Source of the DNA: an uncultured Eubacterium sp.
Lineage (GTDB): Bacteria; Bacillota; Clostridia; Lachnospirales; Lachnospiraceae
DNA length: 5,857 nucleotides
Assembly (NCBI GenBank): GCA_910586045.1
Contig: CAJUIH010000145.1
Location: forward strand, 1-5,857
Reading direction: 5' to 3'
The notes beneath the pieces are model-generated. The model was not told the origin of the DNA. It saw only the letters and a list, made by a program, of their open reading frames with translations, and searched no databases. Each line of letters starts with the position of its first letter. Positions within the stretch are counted from its first letter, which is position 1. This document shows, piece by piece, positions 5,850 to 5,857 of this stretch. Position numbers and translations under genes: made by a program.

Positions 5850-5857
5850 TTCTTTTA

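Overview
The window looks like chromosomal DNA of an anaerobic, probably endospore-forming Firmicute of the class Clostridia (Lachnospiraceae-like). The reasons are purine-rich AGGAGG-type ribosome sites, mid-range GC content in the genes with very A-rich spacers, a fucose-isomerase-fold sugar isomerase paired with a xylulokinase, and a LysM-GH18 protein of the SleL/YaaH type found in spore formers. The assignment is inferred from protein style; no marker gene is present.

Layout. Positions 3-119 are the last 38 codons of a + strand gene that enters from the left and was not recognised. Positions 120-269 are a regulatory spacer with a consensus -10 box, an imperfect palindrome over it and a widely spaced 9-bp inverted repeat. 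Positions 270-3270 hold a two-gene sugar operon: an isomerase of the L-fucose isomerase-like family (270-1757) and xylulokinase XylB (1804-3270). Positions 3271-3438 are a very A-rich spacer ending in a strong hairpin. Positions 3439-3630 hold a doubtful small reading frame, followed by a soluble family 2 glycosyltransferase (3673-4620). A long hairpin at 4642-4681 separates this from the convergent minus-strand gene for a LysM plus GH18 spore-type glycosidase (4693-5832), whose promoter lies at or beyond the right edge.

How the genes work together. The isomerase and kinase probably form one pathway: aldopentose to ketopentose, then D-xylulose to D-xylulose 5-phosphate, which enters the pentose phosphate or phosphoketolase route. 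The kinase is a clear XylB, so the most economical reading is that the fucose-isomerase-like partner is the non-orthologous D-xylose isomerase described in Clostridia as XylA-II, not a true L-fucose or L-arabinose isomerase. The glycosyltransferase and the LysM-GH18 gene appear to be separate transcription units, unrelated to sugar catabolism. I saw no tRNA, rRNA, CRISPR array, insertion sequence or phage gene. The most noteworthy points are the alternative xylose pathway with its likely operator architecture, and the puzzling small frame that reads through the hairpin downstream of xylB.
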